The notes: generated by a model from the letters alone, not told the origin. Counted from the stretch's first letter, positions 1 through 10,830 are shown. The stretch is 64,000 nt of DNA from Novosphingobium ginsenosidimutans (GCF_007954425.1 NZ_CP042345.1:1426001-1490000); one strand, 5' to 3'. Made by a program: numbers and translations.

Positions 1-581
1 TGCTTTTCCATCTTGAAGTCGGGGATGCCATAGCGGAGCAGGCCGCCGGCGCGGTCGTTCTTTTCGAACACAGTCACCGAATGGCCGGCGCGGGCGAGCT
101 GCTGTGCAGCCGCCATACCGGCCGGGCCGGAGCCGACCACGGCGACGGTCTTGCCGGTGCGCTTGGCCGGGACTTGCGGGTGGATCCAGCCGTTCTCCCA
201 GCCCTTGTCGACGATCGCGCATTCGATGCTCTTGATCGTGACCGGCTGGTCAATGATGTTCAGCGTGCAGCTCGCCTCGCAGGGCGCAGGGCAGATGCGG
301 CCGGTGAATTCCGGGAAGTTGTTGGTCGAATGCAGTACTTCCAGCGCATTCTGCCAGTCTCCCTCATAGACCAGGTGGTTCCAGTCCGGGATGATGTTGT
401 TCACCGGGCAGCCGTTGTGACAGTACGGAATCCCGCAGTTCATGCAGCGCGAAGCCTGCGCCTTCAGCGCCGGTTCGGGATGCGGGATCACGAATTCCTT
501 GTAGTGGTTCAACCGCTCCTTCGGATCGGCATAGGTGCGATCCTGGCGGTCCAGCTCGAGAAAGCCTGTTTCCTTGCCCAT
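1..581 (-). CDS. gltD: Glutamate synthase small subunit, partial (C-terminus beyond the left edge)
   Basis: Beta subunit of NADPH-dependent glutamate synthase (GOGAT). It takes electrons from NADPH through FAD and Fe-S centres to the large subunit. The first 193 codons are visible. They show the N-terminal cysteine sets of the dihydropyrimidine-dehydrogenase-type Fe-S domain (C46, C49, C54, C58, then C97, C101, C105), followed by an FAD-binding GSGPAG turn at residues 150-155. The ATG at 581 lies 11 bp after the gltB stop, so the two genes form an operon read gltB then gltD on the minus strand. The rest of the flavoprotein domain, including the NADPH-binding fold, is outside the window. The family call is firm; only completeness is unknown. 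Confidence 0.95.
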   Translation of the reverse strand, partial: MGKETGFLELDRQDRTYADPKERLNHYKEFVIPHPEPALKAQASRCMNCGIPYCHNGCPVNNIIPDWNHLVYEGDWQNALEVLHSTNNFPEFTGRICPAPCEASCTLNIIDQPVTIKSIECAIVDKGWENGWIHPQVPAKRTGKTVAVVGSGPAGMAAAQQLARAGHSVTVFEKNDRAGGLLRYGIPDFKMEK

Positions 582-592
582 CGTCGCTATCC

Positions 593-3500
593 TTATTCCG
601 CCGCCACCGAGGCGGCTTCGAGCCGTTCGGCCTCGAGTTGCTTCAGTGCTCGCGCGTAGTCCTTGGGCATTACCTTGACGAACTTGCCGAGCGAATTGCC
701 CCAGTCATCGAGCAGGGCGCGGGCGCGCTTGCTGCCGGTGTGGAGGTGGTGTCGCTCAAGCAGTATGCGCAGGCGTTCGGCATCGTGGCGCAGCATGTCG
801 CCCATGCCGAAGTCCTCGACCGAGCGCGGGCGCTGTTGCGGGCGGCCCGCGCCCCCAAGGTCATCGGCATCCTCGTCGCGTTCGGCCGAAATCGGCAGCA
901 GGTCGACCTGAGCCGGGTTGCACAGCTGCGCAAACTCGCCGCGCTCGTCATAGACATAGGCGATTCCGCCCGACATGCCCGCGGCAAAGTTGCGGCCGGT
1001 GCGGCCGAGCACGACGACCACGCCGCCGGTCATGTATTCGCAGCCGTGATCGCCGGTCCCTTCGACCACCGCGATGGCGCCCGAATTGCGCACGGCGAAA
1101 CGTTCGCCAGCGACGCCGTTGAAGTAGGCTTCACCCGCAATCGCGCCATAGAGCACGGTGTTACCGACGATGATGTTCTGGCTCGCCTCGCGGTCGACGT
1201 GGGCGGGCTGGCGCACAATCACCCGGCCGCCTGACAGGCCCTTGCCGACATAGTCGTTGGCATCTCCGGTCAGGTCGAGCGTCACGCCGTGGGCCAGGAA
1301 GGCGCCAAAGCTCTGCCCGGCCACGCCGGTCAGGCGGATGGCAATGGTGTTGTCCGGCAGGCCGGCATGGCCGAAACGCTTGGCCACTTCGCCCGACAGC
1401 ATCGCACCGACCGTGCGGTTGACGTTGATCACCTTGCGCTCGATCACCACCGGCTGCTTCTTGTCGAGCGCATCGGCGGCGGCTGCGATCAGATCATTGT
1501 CGAGCGCCTTTTCAAGACCGTGGTCCTGGGTGCCCGACCAGCCGAGCGACGGGCTGTCACCCAGCGGTACCTGGTGCAGGATCCGGCTGAGGTCGACACC
1601 CTTGGCCTTCCAGTGATCGATCGCCTGCTTCATGTCGAGCCGGTCCACCCGGCCGACCATTTCGGCAATCGTCCGGAAGCCCATCTCGGCCATGATCGCG
1701 CGCAGTTCTTCGGCGACGAAGAAGAAGTAGTTGATCACGTGTTCCGGCTGGCCGGTGAAGCGCGCGCGCAGCACCGGGTCTTGCGTCGCGACGCCAACCG
1801 GGCAGGTGTTGAGGTGGCATTTCCTCATCATGATGCAACCGGCCGCGATCAGCGGCGCGGTGGCAAAGCCGAATTCGTCCGCGCCGAGCAGCGCGGCCAC
1901 GGCCACATCGCGCCCGGTGCGCAGGCCGCCATCGGCCTGGACCGCAATGCGGCTGCGCAGGTTGTTGAGGATCAGCGTTTGCTGGGTTTCGGCCAAGCCG
2001 ATTTCCCACGGGCTGCCCGCATGAGTCAGCGAGGTCAGCGGCGAAGCCCCGGTGCCGCCTTCATAGCCCGAGATCGTCACATGGTCAGCCCGGGCCTTGG
2101 AAACGCCCGCCGCGACCGTGCCGACGCCGACCTCGGAGACCAGCTTGACCGAGATCCGCGCGCCGCCGTTGACGTTCTTCAGGTCGTGGATCAGCTGGGC
2201 CAGATCCTCGATCGAATAGATGTCATGGTGCGGCGGCGGCGAGATCAGGCCGACGCCGGGGGTCGAGTGGCGGGTCTTGCCGATCACCTTGTCGACCTTG
2301 TGGCCGGGCAGCTGGCCGCCTTCGCCGGGCTTTGCGCCCTGGGCCATCTTGATCTGGATGTCGTCGGCGTTGACCAGGTATTCGGTGGTCACACCGAAGC
2401 GGCCCGAGGCGACCTGCTTGATTGCCGAGCGCATTGAGTCGCCATTTGCCAGCGGCTTGAAGCGGTCCGGTTCCTCGCCGCCTTCGCCGGTGTTCGACTT
2501 GCCGCCGATCCGGTTCATGGCCACGGCCAGGGTGGTATGTGCCTCGCGGCTGATTGAGCCGAAGCTCATCGCCCCGGTGGCGAAACGCTTGACGATTTCG
2601 CTGGCCGGTTCGACTTCCGAGATGTCGAGTGGCTTGTCGGCCTTCTTGAACTCCATCAGCCCGCGGATCGTCAGCATCCGGGTCGACTGATCGTTGATGG
2701 TCTGGGCGAACTCGCGGTACTTTTCTGACACATTGCCGCGCACCGCGTGCTGCAGGGCGGCGATGTTCTGTGCAGTCCAGGCGTGTTCCTCGCCGCGCAG
2801 GCGCAGGCCATACATCCCGCCCACGTCGAGCATGTTCTTGTATATCGGGTTGTCGCCATAGGCCGTGGCGTGACGCCGCACGGTTTCCTCGGCCACTTCG
2901 GCCAGACCAATGCCCTCGATCGTGGTGGCGGTGCCGGTGAAATACTTCTCGATGAACGCGCTCGACAGGCCAACCGCATCGAAGATCTGCGCGCCGCAGT
3001 AGGACTGGTAGGTCGAGATGCCCATCTTGGACATGACCTTGAGGATGCCCTTGCCGACCGCCTTGATGTAGTTCTTCTGCACCGTCTTGGCATCAAGCGG
3101 CATGTCCTTGCGGATGCGCAGCTCTTCCAGCGTTTCGAAGGCGACATAAGGATTGATCGCTTCCGCCCCGTAGCCCGCCAGCACGCAGAAGTGGTGCACT
3201 TCGCGCGCTTCGCCGGTTTCGACGACCAGGCCGGTCTGCATCCGCAGGCCCTGGCGGACGAGGTGGTGGTGGACCGCGGCCGTCGCCAGCAGCGCCGGCA
3301 TCGGGATACGGTCCGGACCCTGGGCGCGGTCGGACAGGATCAGGATGTTCTTGTCCTGCAGCACGGCCTCGGTTGCGGCCCAGCACATTTCCTTAATCGC
3401 CATTTCAAGCCCGGCGGCCCCGGTGCTGGCGTCCCAGGTGATGTCGATCGTCTCGGTGCGGAAGGCACCGTCAAGCGCTGCCTCGACCGAGCGGATCTTG

Positions 3501-5245
3501 GCGACTTCTTCGTTGGTCAGGATCGGCTGGTCGACTTCGAGACGCTTGTGCGTCCCGGCTTCCATGCCCAGCAGGTTGGGGCGCGGGCCGATCATGGAGA
3601 CCAGGCTCATCACCAGTTCCTCGCGGATCGGGTCGATCGGCGGGTTGGTGACCTGGGCAAAGTTCTGCTTGAAGTAATCGTAGAGCAGCCGCGAGCGGTT
3701 GGAGAGCACCGCGATCGGCGTATCCGTGCCCATCGAGCCGAGCGGATCGTCGGCATTCTGGGCCATCGGCTCGAGGAAGCGCGACAGGTCTTCCTGGGTA
3801 TAGCCAAAGGCCTGCTGGCGATCGAGCAGCGAGGTCGTTTCCTGCGGCAGCGCGGCCAGTTCCGGCTCGACCACTTCGAGGTCCTTGAGCTTGTACTGCG
3901 CAGATTGCAGCCAGTCCTCATAAGGCTCGGCAGCGGCGAGCGAGGCCTTGAGTTCCTCGTCCTCGATGATCCGGCCCTGGTCGAAATCGATCAGCAGCAT
4001 GCGGCCCGGCTGGAGCCGCCACTTGCGGACGATATTGTCTTCCTTGATCGGCAGCACGCCGCTTTCCGACGCCATGACCACGATATCGTCATCGGTAACC
4101 AGGAAGCGGGCCGGGCGCAGCCCGTTGCGGTCGAGCGTTGCGCCGATCTGGCGGCCGTCGGTAAAGGCCACGGCGGCCGGGCCATCCCACGGCTCCATCA
4201 GCGCGGCGTGGTATTCGTAGAAAGCGCGGCGCTTGGCATCCATCAGGGGATTGCCGGCCCAGGCCTCGGGGATCAGCATCATCACCGCATGGGCCAGGCT
4301 GTAGCCGCCTGCGAGCAGCAACTCGAGCGCGTTGTCGAGGCAGGCAGTGTCCGACTGGCCGTGCGGGATCAGCGGCCACATCTTGTCGAGGTCCGCGCCC
4401 AGCAGCTCGCTTTCCATCGTGCGGCGGCGGGCGTTCATCCAGTTGACGTTGCCGCGCACGGTGTTGATTTCGCCGTTGTGGGCGATGAAGCGATAGGGGT
4501 GCGCCAGCTTCCAGCTCGGGAAGGTGTTGGTGCTGAAGCGCTGGTGGACCAGCCCCAGCGCCGAAACGCAGTCCGGATCGCGCAGGTCATCGTAAAAGCT
4601 GCCAACCTGGGTGGCCAGCAGCAGGCCCTTGTAGACCACGGTGCGGCTGGAGAAGCTGGGCATATAGAGATCGGCGATCCCCGGCATCCCGTGCTTTTCG
4701 GCCAGCGCCGCCAGCGGGTTCTGGGTCTGCTTGCGGATCGCCAGGATCTTGCGCTCGAACGCGTCCTGATCGGGGCAATTCTCGCCGCGCGCAACGAAGC
4801 ACTGGCGGATCACCGGCATCTGCTCGCGCACGGTCTTGCCCAGGCCTTCGGTCGTTACCGGCACGTCGCGCCAGCCGATCAGGCGCTGGCCTTCCTTGGC
4901 GATGAACTTTTCAAAGGTGCCGACGATGAAATCGCGGCTGGCCTGGTCCTGCGGCAGGAAGCACATGGCCACGGCATAGTCACCGGCGGCCGGCAGCTTC
5001 AGACCTTCCTGGTCAGCCCACTTGCGGAACAGCGCATCCGGCGTCTGAATCAGAATCCCGGCGCCATCGCCCAGCAGCGGATCGGCGCCAACGGCACCGC
5101 GATGGTCGAGATTTTTCAGAATCTCGAGCGCCTGGGTCACGATCGCATGGCTTTTGGCACCCTTGATATGGGCGACAAAGCCCACGCCACAGGCGTCATG
5201 CTCATTGCGCGGATCGTAGAGGCCCTGCGGCGCCGGATAACCCAT
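593..5245 (-). CDS. gltB: Glutamate synthase large subunit
   Basis: Alpha subunit of glutamate synthase, 1550 aa, the usual bacterial length. It moves the amide nitrogen of glutamine to 2-oxoglutarate. The N-terminal class II glutaminase domain begins after an 18-residue propeptide: Cys19 of the DACGVGF motif is the expected nucleophile exposed by processing. The central domain and the FMN/2-oxoglutarate domain follow. The 3Fe-4S cysteines lie in [15 protein letters not shown] near residue 1140, and the C-terminal GXGXG beta-helix ([17 protein letters not shown]) ends the protein. gltD follows after 11 bp. The upstream 236 bp hold a small hairpin (5422-5439) and presumably the promoter. With glnD at the other end of the window it belongs to ammonium assimilation. 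Confidence 0.97.
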   Translation of the reverse strand: MGYPAPQGLYDPRNEHDACGVGFVAHIKGAKSHAIVTQALEILKNLDHRGAVGADPLLGDGAGILIQTPDALFRKWADQEGLKLPAAGDYAVAMCFLPQDQASRDFIVGTFEKFIAKEGQRLIGWRDVPVTTEGLGKTVREQMPVIRQCFVARGENCPDQDAFERKILAIRKQTQNPLAALAEKHGMPGIADLYMPSFSSRTVVYKGLLLATQVGSFYDDLRDPDCVSALGLVHQRFSTNTFPSWKLAHPYRFIAHNGEINTVRGNVNWMNARRRTMESELLGADLDKMWPLIPHGQSDTACLDNALELLLAGGYSLAHAVMMLIPEAWAGNPLMDAKRRAFYEYHAALMEPWDGPAAVAFTDGRQIGATLDRNGLRPARFLVTDDDIVVMASESGVLPIKEDNIVRKWRLQPGRMLLIDFDQGRIIEDEELKASLAAAEPYEDWLQSAQYKLKDLEVVEPELAALPQETTSLLDRQQAFGYTQEDLSRFLEPMAQNADDPLGSMGTDTPIAVLSNRSRLLYDYFKQNFAQVTNPPIDPIREELVMSLVSMIGPRPNLLGMEAGTHKRLEVDQPILTNEEVAKIRSVEAALDGAFRTETIDITWDASTGAAGLEMAIKEMCWAATEAVLQDKNILILSDRAQGPDRIPMPALLATAAVHHHLVRQGLRMQTGLVVETGEAREVHHFCVLAGYGAEAINPYVAFETLEELRIRKDMPLDAKTVQKNYIKAVGKGILKVMSKMGISTYQSYCGAQIFDAVGLSSAFIEKYFTGTATTIEGIGLAEVAEETVRRHATAYGDNPIYKNMLDVGGMYGLRLRGEEHAWTAQNIAALQHAVRGNVSEKYREFAQTINDQSTRMLTIRGLMEFKKADKPLDISEVEPASEIVKRFATGAMSFGSISREAHTTLAVAMNRIGGKSNTGEGGEEPDRFKPLANGDSMRSAIKQVASGRFGVTTEYLVNADDIQIKMAQGAKPGEGGQLPGHKVDKVIGKTRHSTPGVGLISPPPHHDIYSIEDLAQLIHDLKNVNGGARISVKLVSEVGVGTVAAGVSKARADHVTISGYEGGTGASPLTSLTHAGSPWEIGLAETQQTLILNNLRSRIAVQADGGLRTGRDVAVAALLGADEFGFATAPLIAAGCIMMRKCHLNTCPVGVATQDPVLRARFTGQPEHVINYFFFVAEELRAIMAEMGFRTIAEMVGRVDRLDMKQAIDHWKAKGVDLSRILHQVPLGDSPSLGWSGTQDHGLEKALDNDLIAAAADALDKKQPVVIERKVINVNRTVGAMLSGEVAKRFGHAGLPDNTIAIRLTGVAGQSFGAFLAHGVTLDLTGDANDYVGKGLSGGRVIVRQPAHVDREASQNIIVGNTVLYGAIAGEAYFNGVAGERFAVRNSGAIAVVEGTGDHGCEYMTGGVVVVLGRTGRNFAAGMSGGIAYVYDERGEFAQLCNPAQVDLLPISAERDEDADDLGGAGRPQQRPRSVEDFGMGDMLRHDAERLRILLERHHLHTGSKRARALLDDWGNSLGKFVKVMPKDYARALKQLEAERLEAASVAAE

Positions 5246-5481
5246 CGAAAACCCATCCTGTCGTCACCCGGAAGCCCGCGATTCGCGCCTGGAATGGCGG
5301 AAATGGCGGAAATCCGGCAATTAAGCGCAAGCTTCCCCACCGCTCGAAGCAGTGAAAATTGCGCAAGCATTTCCCATGACGACAGGAAGCTGTTTTTGCA
5401 ACTGCGAACAGGGCAAGAAGTGCTTGGGTGCGCCCAAGCGTTACTGTGAATAGGATTGCAGGGGTATCAGCGGTGGTTGGC

Positions 5482-6762
5482 TCAGGCCGCGCCGCTGATC
5501 CGTTGCAGGTTGGCGAGCGCGAGGCGCAGTGCCTGCTCGGCCTCTTCGGGGTCGATTGCCGGGGCGGCCGGGGTCGCGCCGTCCAGCGCCTCGGGCGCTG
5601 TCGCTGCCGGGGCAGCGAGCGGACGCAGCGGGGCGACCGTCGCGCAGGCCATCTGGCCCGGGAAAATCACCACCGGCTCGATCCTGGCGACCGGCTCTTC
5701 GGTTTCTTCGACGCGGACGCTATCCTGGCGCGAGGAATCGATGCTGAGCAGCGAGGCAAAGGCATCTTCGTCCGGCATGTCCGTCTCGGCCTCAGTTTCG
5801 GCTGGCGGCGCCGGCTCGTCGGCGACGATCGCTTTGGCCACGGCAACTTCGATCGGGGCAGGCTCCTCGGCAGCGGCCGGGGTGGCTTCCGGTTCGACCG
5901 GTTCTGCCTCGGGCTGTTGCGCCGCCTTGGCCCGGGCCGCACGGCGGCGAGCCAGCGATTCCTGAAGGCGCCGGGCAAGGTCGACCATGTCCAGATCGGC
6001 CGGCGCCGACCCGAGTGCGCTTGAGGCCAGCAGGTCTGCGGCAACGGGAGCCGGCTCTGGCTGCGGAGCGGGTGCACGGTCTTCGCTGACCGGGGTACCG
6101 ACAACCTGCGGAGACTCGGACATCGCCGGCGCTTCGCGCTCAGCCAGCGGCGCAGGCATGCCATCGGACGGGAGCTGGAGCGCCACGGGGGCAGATGCAT
6201 GGAAGAAACTCAAATCAAGCGGCGCTTCAGCCGTGGGCGCATCCGCTCCTGGATCAAGCCCCGCGACCGGGGTCAGCATTGCCGCCGAGACATCAAAGAT
6301 TTGCGTATCGCCGCCCGGCAGCGAGGCCAGGTCGTGTGGCTCGAATGGGCGTTCCTCGTCCTTCGCCGCGAGCGCGCGACGGCGGCCTGCCAGCAGCCCA
6401 AGGCTGTTCAATGCTTCGCCCGGTTCTTCATCGGCACAGGGGTTTTCAGCCGTGCGCTTGCGTTCGGGCACCACGGCCCTGGGCCGGGTCAGTCCCACCG
6501 CCAGCGCGGCGCCGATCGCCGCACCAAGCGAGGCCATGATCAGCGCGATCAGGATGCGGGCGGTAACGCCCAGCGGCGGGGCAGCGGCGGGTATGAACAA
6601 GTCCAGCCCGGTCTTCAGCACGGTGCCTTCAATCAGCGCCGGCCGGATCGCCAGGCTGCCCAGGCCAAACAGGGCACCGAACCACAGCGCCACGACCGCC
6701 GGAAACAGCGGATGGCCGGAAATCGGCTTGCCCTTGGTCGGCTTGCTTTTGGTATTGGCCAC
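5482..6762 (-). CDS. Membrane-anchored Ala/Pro-rich protein of unknown function
   Basis: Protein of 426 aa that I do not recognise as a named family. A short basic N-terminus (several Lys) precedes two hydrophobic helices at about residues 19-39 and 69-90, with a short loop between. The remaining 330 residues are acidic, rich in Ala, Pro and Glu, and look largely disordered, apart from a short helical C-terminus (EEAEQALRLALANLQRI). The layout suggests an inner-membrane protein with a long soluble tail, perhaps a scaffold. It lies between the glycosyltransferase gene (47 bp upstream, same strand) and gltB (236 bp downstream). The composition matches the rest of the genome, so nothing suggests recent transfer. 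The reading frame is convincing; function is unknown. Confidence 0.75.
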   Translation of the reverse strand: MANTKSKPTKGKPISGHPLFPAVVALWFGALFGLGSLAIRPALIEGTVLKTGLDLFIPAAAPPLGVTARILIALIMASLGAAIGAALAVGLTRPRAVVPERKRTAENPCADEEPGEALNSLGLLAGRRRALAAKDEERPFEPHDLASLPGGDTQIFDVSAAMLTPVAGLDPGADAPTAEAPLDLSFFHASAPVALQLPSDGMPAPLAEREAPAMSESPQVVGTPVSEDRAPAPQPEPAPVAADLLASSALGSAPADLDMVDLARRLQESLARRRAARAKAAQQPEAEPVEPEATPAAAEEPAPIEVAVAKAIVADEPAPPAETEAETDMPDEDAFASLLSIDSSRQDSVRVEETEEPVARIEPVVIFPGQMACATVAPLRPLAAPAATAPEALDGATPAAPAIDPEEAEQALRLALANLQRISGAA

Positions 6763-6809
6763 GACCCAGCTTTCCCGTCCAGTTGCGCTCGAAATCTTAA
6801 CCGGGTGCC

Positions 6810-8039
6810 TTAGGCAGCGACCGGATATCGGTACATTGCAGAAGCAGTTAGCGCAGCGCGGTAAACATCCTGATAACGAAGAACATTCCGCTTCCAGTCA
6901 TGCTGGGCGGCAACATGGGCGCGCCCGGCAGCACGCAGATCGTCCCAGGTTTCGCGCCGATCCAGCAAATCGGCCAGGGCCTTGGCGCAGGCGGCCGGAT
7001 CGTCCGGCGCAAAGAGAATGCCGGTTTTGCCAGCGGTGATCAGTTCAAGGTGCCCGCCGACGCAGGAAGCGGCCACAAGCCGCCCCTGCGCCATTGCCTC
7101 AAGCGGCTTGAGGGGCGTCACCAGGTCGGTCAGGCGGCTCTGCTTGCGCGGAAAGGCCAGCACGTCGATCAGCGCGTAGTACCGCTCAACCTCGCTGTGC
7201 GGCACGCGGCCGACGAAGTGGATCGCATCGGCGGCGGGTGAAGCCTGGGCCTGCTGGCGCAAGGCCGCTTCCATCGGGCCGCCGCCAACCAGCAGCAATT
7301 GCGCAGCCGGTTCGCGCTCGCGCAGCAGCGGCATGGCGGCGATCAGGTCATCCAGCCCCTCGTAATCATAGTAGCTGCCGATGAAGCCGATGACCGGCCC
7401 GTCTCCCAAGCCAAGCCGGTGCGCCAGCTCCGGTTCGCGCGGCGCGGCTTCGCCAAACAGCGCCAGATCAACCCCGTTGGGGCTGATCGTGATCTTGCTG
7501 GCGGGCACCCCGCGGCTGACCAGATCGTCCTTCAGGCCCTGGCAGATCGTCACGACCTGTTCGGCCCCGGCGATAACGTGGTTTTCCAGCGCGCGGGTCA
7601 GCCGGTACTTGATGCTGCCTTCGGTGCCGGTCCCGTTCGAGACGGCGGCATCTTCCCAGAAGGCGCGGATCTCGTAGACCACTGGCAGGCCCAGCTTCTG
7701 CGCCGCGATCAGCGCCGCCTTGCCGCACAGCGCCGGGCTGTGGGCGTGGAGCACATCGGGCCGCCAGTCCTGCGCCAGCGCGACGATCGCATCGGCCAGC
7801 AGGTTGATCTCGCGCCATTCGCGCAGGCCCGGCGGGCCCGAGGCAGAGCCGCGAGTGCGGTGGAAGGTCAGCCCCTCCGCTTCTTCGCAGTCCGGCCCAT
7901 CGGCAACATGGCGCAGGCCGGTAATCCCGCGCACCTCAAGCCCGGTGGCGGCCTGGGCAGTCAGGATCGCGCGGGTGCGAAAGGTATAGCCGCTGTGCAG
8001 CGGCAGCGAGTGATCAAGAACGTGAAGCACGCGGGTCAT
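6810..8039 (-). CDS. Family 4 glycosyltransferase, XrtA/PEP-CTERM-associated type
   Basis: Retaining GT-B glycosyltransferase of 409 aa. The N-terminal acceptor domain begins RVLHVLDHSLPLHSGYTFRT, a signature I associate with the exosortase-A (PEP-CTERM) glycosyltransferase family TIGR04063. The C-terminal Rossmann domain has the sugar-nucleotide region (GFIGSYYDYEGLDDLI) and an E-x7-E-like stretch KPLEAMAQGRLVAAS. It probably adds a sugar to an exopolysaccharide precursor at the cytoplasmic membrane. It is divergent from a small membrane-peptide gene and an O-ligase-like gene that also resembles an XrtA-linked family, which supports the assignment. No exosortase or PEP-CTERM protein is visible in the window, so the partners must lie elsewhere. 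The substrate is unknown. Confidence 0.88.
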   Translation of the reverse strand: MTRVLHVLDHSLPLHSGYTFRTRAILTAQAATGLEVRGITGLRHVADGPDCEEAEGLTFHRTRGSASGPPGLREWREINLLADAIVALAQDWRPDVLHAHSPALCGKAALIAAQKLGLPVVYEIRAFWEDAAVSNGTGTEGSIKYRLTRALENHVIAGAEQVVTICQGLKDDLVSRGVPASKITISPNGVDLALFGEAAPREPELAHRLGLGDGPVIGFIGSYYDYEGLDDLIAAMPLLREREPAAQLLLVGGGPMEAALRQQAQASPAADAIHFVGRVPHSEVERYYALIDVLAFPRKQSRLTDLVTPLKPLEAMAQGRLVAASCVGGHLELITAGKTGILFAPDDPAACAKALADLLDRRETWDDLRAAGRAHVAAQHDWKRNVLRYQDVYRAALTASAMYRYPVAA

Positions 8040-8107
8040 GGCACGAATCCCTAGGGCAAGAAGGCTTAACGCGCCGTCAACTCGGCTCTGCTAAGCGCCT
8101 GGGCACG

Positions 8108-8269
8108 ATGGTCGATTACTTTGCCCTGGCCCTGTCCCACGGTCTGCTGATGCTGGCGGTCTGGCACCTGCTGTGGCGCGACGACCTTGACAAGGACCCG
8201 GCCCCGCCAGAGGCCGAGCCACCGGCTGAGCCGAAGCCGACCAAGCCCGGGCTGCGCATCCGTGCTTGA
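8108..8269 (+). CDS. Small single-pass membrane peptide with Pro-rich tail (53 aa)
   Basis: ORF of 53 codons plus stop from ATG 8108. One hydrophobic helix (about residues 4-24, VDYFALALSHGLLMLAVWHL) is followed by a charged turn (WRDDLDKD) and a Pro/Glu/Lys-rich tail ending LRIRA. Its TGA at 8267 overlaps the GTG start of the next gene by 8 nt, which suggests translational coupling. No strong Shine-Dalgarno is visible upstream. It is divergent from the glycosyltransferase gene. I do not recognise a family. The signs for reality are the filled gap, the sensible membrane-plus-tail layout and the stop/start overlap; the weak ribosome binding site argues against it. Confidence 0.5.
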   Translation: MVDYFALALSHGLLMLAVWHLLWRDDLDKDPAPPEAEPPAEPKPTKPGLRIRA

Positions 8270-9623
8270 TCTCGCCATCACCGGTTTCACCCTCGCATTT
8301 CTGGCGCTCGGCCTGCGCCGTCCGTTCGTGTGGGTGCTGGCCTATCTCTACATCGATATCCTGACGCCGCAGAAGATCAGCTGGTCGCTGCTTGCATCCC
8401 TGCCGATCTCGCTGATCGCCTTTGTCCTGGCCTTTGGCGGCTGGCTGGTGCTTGATGACAAGAAGGACACTCGCTTCACTCTGCGCCAGGCGCTGATGGT
8501 GCTGCTGCTGGCCTATTGCGGCATTACCACCACAATCGCCGAATTCCCGGTGGAAGCAGCGGAGAAGTGGTCGTGGGTGTGGAAGGCGCTGCTTTTCGCG
8601 ATCTTCCTGCCGCTCACCCTGCGCACGCGCTTGCGGTTCGAGGCTGTGGTTACCGTGATCGTCCTGACCGTCGGATCGATCCTGATCACCGGCGGGATCA
8701 AGACTGCGGCTGGCGGGGGCGGCTATGGCATGCTGCGCACCTTCGTGCCCGACAACGCCGGGATCTATGAGGGGTCAACCCTCTCGACCATTGCCATTGC
8801 GATCGTCCCTTTGATCTGGTGGGCGGCGCGGTTCACGACGATCTTCCCGCGCGGCAAGCTGGTGACGATGTTCGCCGCCGCGCTGACCTTTGCCGCGGTG
8901 CTGATCCCGATCGGCACGCAAACCCGCACCGGGTTGCTGTGCATCGCGCTGCTTGGCTTGCTTTCGCTGCGCTCGGTCAAGCGGCGGTTCCTGTACCTTG
9001 GTCTGGGGGCGCTGGTCGTGGTCGCGGCGATCCCGTTCCTGCCCGAAAGCTATACCAAGCGGATGAGCACGATCGAGAACCACCAGTCCGATCAGTCGGC
9101 CTCGACCCGGGTAGCGGTGTGGATGTGGACGCTCGATTACGTGAAGGACCATCCCTTTGGTGGCGGCTTCGATGCCTATCGCGGAAACCGCCTGCTGGTC
9201 CCGACCGTCAAGGCCGAGGGGACCGACAACAACGTCACGCTGACCACCGAATACCATGTCGAGGAGGGCCGCGCCTATCACTCGGCCTATTTCGAGATGC
9301 TGGGCGAACAAGGTTATCCCGGCTTCCTGTTGTGGGCCTGGGTCCAACTGCTGGGGGTCTGGCAGATGGAGCGCCTGCGCCGCCGCTGGAAGGACCGCAA
9401 GGCCGCGCATGAGGCCTGGGTCGCGCCGCTGGCCAATGCTTTGCAGCTCTCGCAGCTGGTCTATTTCCTGGGCGCATTGTTCATTGGCATCGCCTTCCAG
9501 CCGGTGATGTTCATGATTATCGGCCTGCAGTGCGGGCTGTGGTCCTATTGCCGCCGGGTCGACGCGCCCGCGCCGCGCCCGGTCCTGGCGCCGGTCAGCC
9601 AGTTGAAAGTCAATCCGGCATGA
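8262..9623 (+). CDS. O-antigen ligase/polymerase-like membrane protein, XrtA-associated type
   Basis: Multi-spanning inner-membrane protein of the Wzy/WaaL superfamily, 453 aa from GTG 8262. I chose GTG because the protein then begins MLDLAITGFTLAFLALGLRR, with the first membrane helix at the N-terminus as in the family; a farther ATG (8187) would read through the preceding small gene. The Wzy_C loop motif is present late in the protein (YHSAYFEMLGEQGYPGFLLW) with its conserved His. The opening helices, including YIDILTPQKISW, resemble the putative O-glycosylation ligase linked to exosortase A (TIGR03097). It probably joins or polymerises polysaccharide units on the periplasmic face. Its stop overlaps the next start (ATGA). 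Confidence 0.85.
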   Translation: MLDLAITGFTLAFLALGLRRPFVWVLAYLYIDILTPQKISWSLLASLPISLIAFVLAFGGWLVLDDKKDTRFTLRQALMVLLLAYCGITTTIAEFPVEAAEKWSWVWKALLFAIFLPLTLRTRLRFEAVVTVIVLTVGSILITGGIKTAAGGGGYGMLRTFVPDNAGIYEGSTLSTIAIAIVPLIWWAARFTTIFPRGKLVTMFAAALTFAAVLIPIGTQTRTGLLCIALLGLLSLRSVKRRFLYLGLGALVVVAAIPFLPESYTKRMSTIENHQSDQSASTRVAVWMWTLDYVKDHPFGGGFDAYRGNRLLVPTVKAEGTDNNVTLTTEYHVEEGRAYHSAYFEMLGEQGYPGFLLWAWVQLLGVWQMERLRRRWKDRKAAHEAWVAPLANALQLSQLVYFLGALFIGIAFQPVMFMIIGLQCGLWSYCRRVDAPAPRPVLAPVSQLKVNPA

Positions 9624-10714
9624 GCGGCAGCCCCCGCCATCTTGATGCCCTGACCGGCATCCGCGGCCTCGCCGCCTGGCTGGTGGTGGTCTACCATACC
9701 CGTAAGGCGCTGACCGAGATCTGGCACCCCGATGCCATCGGGTTCTTCGCCAAGGGCTATCTGGCGGTCGACCTGTTCTTCATGCTGTCGGGCTTTGTCA
9801 TTTTCTACAATTACGCCGATCGCCTGCACGGCGGTGACAGGGTGGAGATCCGCCAGTTCCTCTGGCGGCGCTTTGCCCGGGTCTGGCCGCTCCACGGATT
9901 CATGCTGGCGGCCTACCTGGCCTTCGTCGGGGTGCTGTTCTTCACCGGGCGCGACACCTCGCACTATTCGCTGTTCGATCTGCCGCTGAACCTGATCCTG
10001 GCGCAGAACTGGGGCTTCACAAATCATCTTAGCTGGAACCATCCAGCCTGGTCGATCAGCACTGAATTCGCCGCCTATCTGCTGTTCCCGCTGGTCGCCA
10101 AGGCGGTGCGGTGGGAGCGGCTGCAAGTGCCGGCACTGTTCGGCCTCGCGGCGGCGCTGGTGGCCGGGCTGCATCTCACCTTCCTGCTCTCCGGCTACAG
10201 CGAACTGGGCAAGAACATCCCGCAGATGGGGATCTGGCGCTGCCTGTTTGGCTTTGCGTTGGGCGTTGTGCTGTGCCTGCTGTGGCAGCGGCTGCGCCAC
10301 CAGCGGGGAATCGCGCTGGCTGCTGGGGGAACCTGCGCCGTGCTGGTGGGCGCCGGGCTTGGCTTGAGTCTGCCCGAAACGCTGTTCGTACCGGCCGCCT
10401 TTTTCGCCGGGCTGCTGGCGCTGGCGACAGGCAAGGGCATGATCGTCCAGTTCCTGTCGAGCCGCCCGCTGCTATATCTGGGTGAGATCAGTTACTCGAC
10501 TTACCTGGGCCACTTCCTGCTGTGGCAGGTCTGGAAGATCGCTTTTGTCGATGAGACGATCCAGGTCAGCTGGCTGAGCTTTGGCGGCTATCTGGCAGCA
10601 GTCTTCGCGGCCTCGATCCTGCTCTATCGCTGGGTCGAAAAGCCTGCGCAGCGCTGGCTCAATGCCCGCCCGCCGCGCTGGGCCATGCGTCCGGCTGCTG
10701 TCCCGGCCGAGTGA
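9620..10714 (+). CDS. Acyltransferase family 3 membrane protein
   Basis: Integral membrane O-acyltransferase of 364 aa, starting at ATG 9620 inside the preceding stop (ATGA). The first segment, LTGIRGLAAWLVVVYHTRK, carries the family R15 and the catalytic His26 at the end of helix 1. About ten hydrophobic helices follow, with the second landmark FMLSGFVIFY. Family members (PF01757, including OafA and NodX types) add acetyl or similar groups to surface sugars. The operon with an O-ligase-like protein suggests decoration of an exopolysaccharide or glycan. The exact acyl group and acceptor cannot be told from the sequence. Confidence 0.9.
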   Translation: MSGSPRHLDALTGIRGLAAWLVVVYHTRKALTEIWHPDAIGFFAKGYLAVDLFFMLSGFVIFYNYADRLHGGDRVEIRQFLWRRFARVWPLHGFMLAAYLAFVGVLFFTGRDTSHYSLFDLPLNLILAQNWGFTNHLSWNHPAWSISTEFAAYLLFPLVAKAVRWERLQVPALFGLAAALVAGLHLTFLLSGYSELGKNIPQMGIWRCLFGFALGVVLCLLWQRLRHQRGIALAAGGTCAVLVGAGLGLSLPETLFVPAAFFAGLLALATGKGMIVQFLSSRPLLYLGEISYSTYLGHFLLWQVWKIAFVDETIQVSWLSFGGYLAAVFAASILLYRWVEKPAQRWLNARPPRWAMRPAAVPAE

Positions 10715-10830
10715 TTCGCACCGCCTGCCTGGCTCACTGCCCTGCCATGCCGTAGCGGCAGGCGCTGGTGCGTTGCGCTGCGCCCGCGCTTGGGCCATGA
10801 AGACGCCTTTCCAGCTTAAGGAGAGGCGCA

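Noticed and set aside
2747..5449. A 900-codon open frame opposite gltB
   Set aside because: Shadow frame of gltB with Arg/His/Gln-rich composition and no Shine-Dalgarno or family.
5246..5481. Possible sRNA or attenuator upstream of gltB (hairpin 5422-5439)
   Set aside because: One 7-bp stem with a 4-nt loop is not enough to call a regulatory RNA.
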